Shown here: positions 4,235 through 6,474 of the stretch, piece by piece | How the letters are laid out: the number at the start of each line of letters is the position of its first letter | How positions within the stretch are numbered: position 1 is the first letter of the stretch | NCBI GenBank assembly: GCA_021731325.1 | Contig: JAKFXP010000023.1 | Coordinates: 1 to 6,474 of the forward strand | From: Parcubacteria group bacterium | GTDB taxonomy: Bacteria > Patescibacteriota > Minisyncoccia > Phycocordibacterales > UBA12088 | DNA length: 6,474 nt | Direction: 5' to 3' | Notes under the pieces: generated by a model | Database searches by the model: none | Seen by the model: only the letters and a program-made list of their open reading frames with translations | What the model was told of the DNA's origin: nothing | Program-made: the position numbers and the translations under genes

Positions 4235-5908
4235 CTAGTACATGCCTCCCATACCACCCATGCCTCCCATGTCGGGCGCACCTCCTGCGGCTGGTTTATC
4301 TTCGGGTTCCTCAGCAACTGCTGCTTCGGTCGTAAGAAGAATAGCGGCGGCAGAGGCGGCATTCTGTACTCCTGAGCGTGTCACCTTGACCGGATCAACG
4401 ATACCCGAGGCAAGCATGTCGACAAACTCATTCTTCTTGGCATCGTATCCTTCGCCCGCCTTAGAGCTTGCAACACGATCAACGATAACCGAGGCATCTT
4501 CTTCCCTGCCTGCGTTAAATGCGATGCGATACAACGGCGCCTTGAGGGCCGAAAGAAGGATGGCGTACCCGGTCTCAAACTCAACATCATTACGTGATGA
4601 ACTCTTGATGTTCTTGGTACGCTTCTCCGCAAGGGTGTGGGCAACCTTTGCAAGCGCCGCGCCACCTCCCGGAACAATACCCTCCTCGATAGCTGCCTTG
4701 GTTGCGTTCACGGCATCCTCAATCTTGAGCTTAAGATACTTCATCTCAGTCTCCGTTGCCGCACCAACCCGGATCACTGCTACACCACCGGAGAGCTTTG
4801 CGATACGTTCTTCGAGTTTTTCTTTGTCAAACTTACTGTCGGTATTCTCGAGCTGTTTTTTGAGCGAGGTGACGCGCGCATCAATATCTTTCTTCGCACC
4901 CTTCCCTCCGATAATAAGCGTACTGTCTTTGGTGGACACGATGCGTGCTGCTTTACCCAACTGCACAAGCTCCGCCTTGTCGAGCGCACGTCCAAGCTCA
5001 TCACTCACCACTTCTGCGCCAAGCATGGTCGCAATGTCGGTGAGTATTTCTTTTTTTCGATCACCATATCCGGGAGCCTTCACGACGAGCACATTGAATG
5101 CGCCACGCAATTTGTTGACGACAAACGTCGCAAGGGCTTCCCCATCACAGTCGTCCGCAATAATCACAATGTCCTTCTTGCCGGTCTGTGCGAGTTTTTC
5201 AAGCAAAGGCAAAATTTCTTTGATTGTTGAGATTTTTTTGTCGGTAACGAGGACGGCAACATCTTTGTACTCGGCCTCCATACGCTCACCATTGGTGATC
5301 ATGTAGGGCGACACGTAGCCCTTATCAATTTCGAGTCCCTCGACCACTTCGCTCTCAATACCAAATGACTGACTCTCCTCGACCGTCACGACCCCATCTT
5401 TACCCACCTTCTCAATCGTCTGAGCGATCACTTTTCCAAGCTCTTCGCTCTCGGCCGAAATGGTGGCAACCTGGCGAATTTCGTCATTCCCCTTTACCGC
5501 CTTTGCCATCTTCTTGAGCTCGGCAACCGTGTCGCGCACCGCCTCATCAATACCATGGCGCACGTTCATGCCGTTGGCACCAAGTGCAGTGCGACGCATA
5601 CCTTCGGTCACAATCGCCTGGGTCAAGACCACGGCGGTCGTCGTACCATCTCCTGCAGTGTCATTCGTCTTGGTTGCGACTTCCTTTACGATCTCCGCAC
5701 CCATATTTTCAAACTTATCTTTGAGGGTGATTTCTTTTGCGATCGTTACACCATCGTTGGTGATGGTTGGACCACCGTACCCCCGATCAATCGCGACATT
5801 ACGTCCGCGAGGACCAATGGTCACCCGTACCGCATTGGCGACCGCATCCACCCCGCGCTTTAAGGCTTTGCGAATGTCTTCATCATAAATTACTTTCTTT
5901 GATGCCAT
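4235..5908 (-). CDS. groEL: GroEL chaperonin (60 kDa, Hsp60)
   Basis: The 557-residue protein is a complete group I chaperonin, which folds cytosolic proteins in an ATP-driven double ring capped by GroES. ATPase residues fall at the standard positions: D52 in NDGVT, the DGTTTA loop with D87, D398 in KIEDA, and GGG at 414-416. The C-terminal tail carries the usual Gly-Gly-Met repeats (about 548-556) and ends in Tyr. Compared with Escherichia coli GroEL, which I know well, there is an insertion of about eight residues near 433-442 (KNIKSSSRND) in the equatorial domain. Otherwise the length is typical. The ATG at 5908 gives the standard N-terminus; upstream AGAGATAGAG is at best a weak Shine-Dalgarno. 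It follows groES by 49 bases as the second gene of the groESL operon. Confidence 0.99.
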   Translation of the reverse strand: MASKKVIYDEDIRKALKRGVDAVANAVRVTIGPRGRNVAIDRGYGGPTITNDGVTIAKEITLKDKFENMGAEIVKEVATKTNDTAGDGTTTAVVLTQAIVTEGMRRTALGANGMNVRHGIDEAVRDTVAELKKMAKAVKGNDEIRQVATISAESEELGKVIAQTIEKVGKDGVVTVEESQSFGIESEVVEGLEIDKGYVSPYMITNGERMEAEYKDVAVLVTDKKISTIKEILPLLEKLAQTGKKDIVIIADDCDGEALATFVVNKLRGAFNVLVVKAPGYGDRKKEILTDIATMLGAEVVSDELGRALDKAELVQLGKAARIVSTKDSTLIIGGKGAKKDIDARVTSLKKQLENTDSKFDKEKLEERIAKLSGGVAVIRVGAATETEMKYLKLKIEDAVNATKAAIEEGIVPGGGAALAKVAHTLAEKRTKNIKSSSRNDVEFETGYAILLSALKAPLYRIAFNAGREEDASVIVDRVASSKAGEGYDAKKNEFVDMLASGIVDPVKVTRSGVQNAASAAAILLTTEAAVAEEPEDKPAAGGAPDMGGMGGMGGMY

Positions 5909-5957
5909 ACTCTATCTCTGGTATTAGTTAACAATACTTACTGTACTTTGTTTTTTG

Positions 5958-6278
5958 TTAGTCGATTACCGCACTAAGATTACTCTCAGAAACAAGGTAA
6001 TACGTCTGACTCATATATTCGAACTTGTCTCCCCACTGAAAAATGACCTTGTCACCAATAACAACACTGAGGGGTATGCGCTTGTCTCCATCTTCATTCC
6101 ATCGTCCTGGCCCCACGGCAACCACCTCGCCCCGATCAGCTTTTTCACGATCAACGGTCTCAGGGATAATAATGCCCGAAGCAGATTTGGTGCCCAATTC
6201 CTCATCGGAAAGTGGCCGTACGAGCACCTTGTCGCCCAAAGGGCGAAGATTGATCTTTGCAGATACGCTCTTTGACAT
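5958..6278 (-). CDS. groES: GroES co-chaperonin (10 kDa, Hsp10)
   Basis: The 106-residue product is the lid of the GroEL chamber. It shows the N-terminal LRPLGDKVLVRP strand (11-22), the mobile loop with the GroEL-contacting hydrophobic tripeptide III at 36-38 (SGIIIPET), GEVVAVGPGR (50-59) and the terminal VSESNLSAVI segment. It is slightly longer than the classic 97 residues because of a seven-residue N-terminal extension. The ATG at 6278 is the only good start; no Shine-Dalgarno site precedes it. It is first in the operon with groEL and is read from the promoter at 6354-6383. Confidence 0.98.
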   Translation of the reverse strand: MSKSVSAKINLRPLGDKVLVRPLSDEELGTKSASGIIIPETVDREKADRGEVVAVGPGRWNEDGDKRIPLSVVIGDKVIFQWGDKFEYMSQTYYLVSESNLSAVID

Positions 6279-6353
6279 ATGTATATATTCGGTTAGTAAC
6301 TGGTAAGCGCCACTACGATATCGCTAGGTACCCTATTGACGTTAAGCCTGTGT

Positions 6354-6383
6354 AGTATACACGAAATTTTTGAAAACCGTCAA
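6354..6383 (-). promoter_or_regulatory. groESL promoter with flanking dyad, no CIRCE
   Basis: On the minus strand TTGACG (6383-6378) and TATACT (6359-6354) are 18 bases apart, a good vegetative promoter. The start would be near 6347, with a leader of about 70 bases. TATTGACG at 6334-6341 is the inverted partner of CGTCAATA at 6378-6385, so an 8-bp dyad brackets the -10 region and could be an operator. The CIRCE sequence (TTAGCACTC-N9-GAGTGCTAA) that controls many groE operons is absent. Confidence 0.65.
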
Positions 6384-6423
6384 TAAAACAAAAGCCCCAC
6401 CCGACCGTTCTGGTCAGATGGGG
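6383..6423 (-). terminator. Terminator of an unseen gene to the right
   Basis: On the minus strand CCCCA-TCT-GACC (6423-6412) pairs with GGTC-GGG-TGGGG (6406-6395) around a five-base loop, then CTTTTGTTTTATT follows. It lies just upstream of the groESL promoter and fits the end of a minus-strand transcript entering from beyond 6474. The T-rich tail overlaps the groESL -35 region. Confidence 0.7.
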
Positions 6424-6428
6424 TATCT

Positions 6429-6444
6429 GTGGCATATGTGCCAC
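6429..6444. repeat. Six-bp hairpin near the right edge
   Basis: GTGGCA (6429-6434) and TGCCAC (6439-6444) flank TATG. It lies just upstream (minus-strand sense) of the terminator at 6383-6423 and may belong to the 3' end of the same transcript. I see no coding sequence in 6424-6474. Confidence 0.4.
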
Positions 6445-6474
6445 GTACTATTATGATATTTCTCTTTCTTGCAA

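Noticed and set aside
4242..5306. 354-codon plus-strand open frame opposite groEL
   Set aside because: It is Ser/Ala/Pro-rich shadow coding, antisense to an unmistakable groEL, arising from biased codon use.
43..6278. Recoded UGA (as in Gracilibacteria and Absconditabacteria)
   Set aside because: No gene here ends in TGA, which is compatible with recoding, but no frame contains an in-frame TGA either, so the window gives no positive evidence.
6279..6353. CIRCE operator upstream of groES
   Set aside because: No TTAGCACTC-like half-sites are present in the leader or promoter region.

Overview
This 6.5-kb window reads as a bacterial chromosome segment. It most likely comes from a Candidate Phyla Radiation (Patescibacteria, Parcubacteria-like) genome. 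That assignment is an inference from protein style: the HtpX N-terminus, the LemA/HtpX pairing, the tandem CxxC-x18-20-CxxC zinc ribbon, compact genes and mostly absent Shine-Dalgarno sites. All eight genes end in TAA or TAG and are intact under the standard code.

Left part (1-660): an AT-rich stretch (about 30% G+C by eye, against about 50% elsewhere) encodes a small three-helix membrane protein of unknown function. It abuts a repeat-rich zone next to an intact tRNA-Ser(GGA) gene on the minus strand. The last 23 bases of the tRNA region (520-542) are duplicated exactly at 365-387. A 12-base core of that repeat also occurs inverted at 459-470, so 375-470 forms a long interrupted palindrome. 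No integrase is visible. The layout resembles attachment-site debris of a tRNA-targeting element and is the most interesting part of the window.

Middle part (653-3377, minus strand): a probable operon transcribed as LemA-family protein, MazG-like NTP pyrophosphohydrolase, HtpX-like M48 membrane protease, and a stand-alone EAL-domain protein whose start overlaps the htpX end. The likely theme is envelope and protein quality control plus nucleotide housekeeping, with a possible cyclic-di-GMP hydrolase or sensor at the end. LemA is read from an extended -10 promoter in a 222-bp divergent intergenic region. A strong promoter (TTGACT-N17-TATAAA) fires the other way into a 120-residue protein made of two tandem zinc ribbons.

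Right part (3963-6474): the zinc-ribbon gene and the minus-strand groES-groEL operon converge on an intergenic region containing three inverted repeats. These are an 18-bp-stem bidirectional terminator, a 120-bp forked inverted repeat that looks like a MITE/REP-type element, and the groEL terminator. groESL is preceded by a good sigma70-type promoter with no CIRCE element. A further minus-strand terminator marks the end of an unseen gene to the right.
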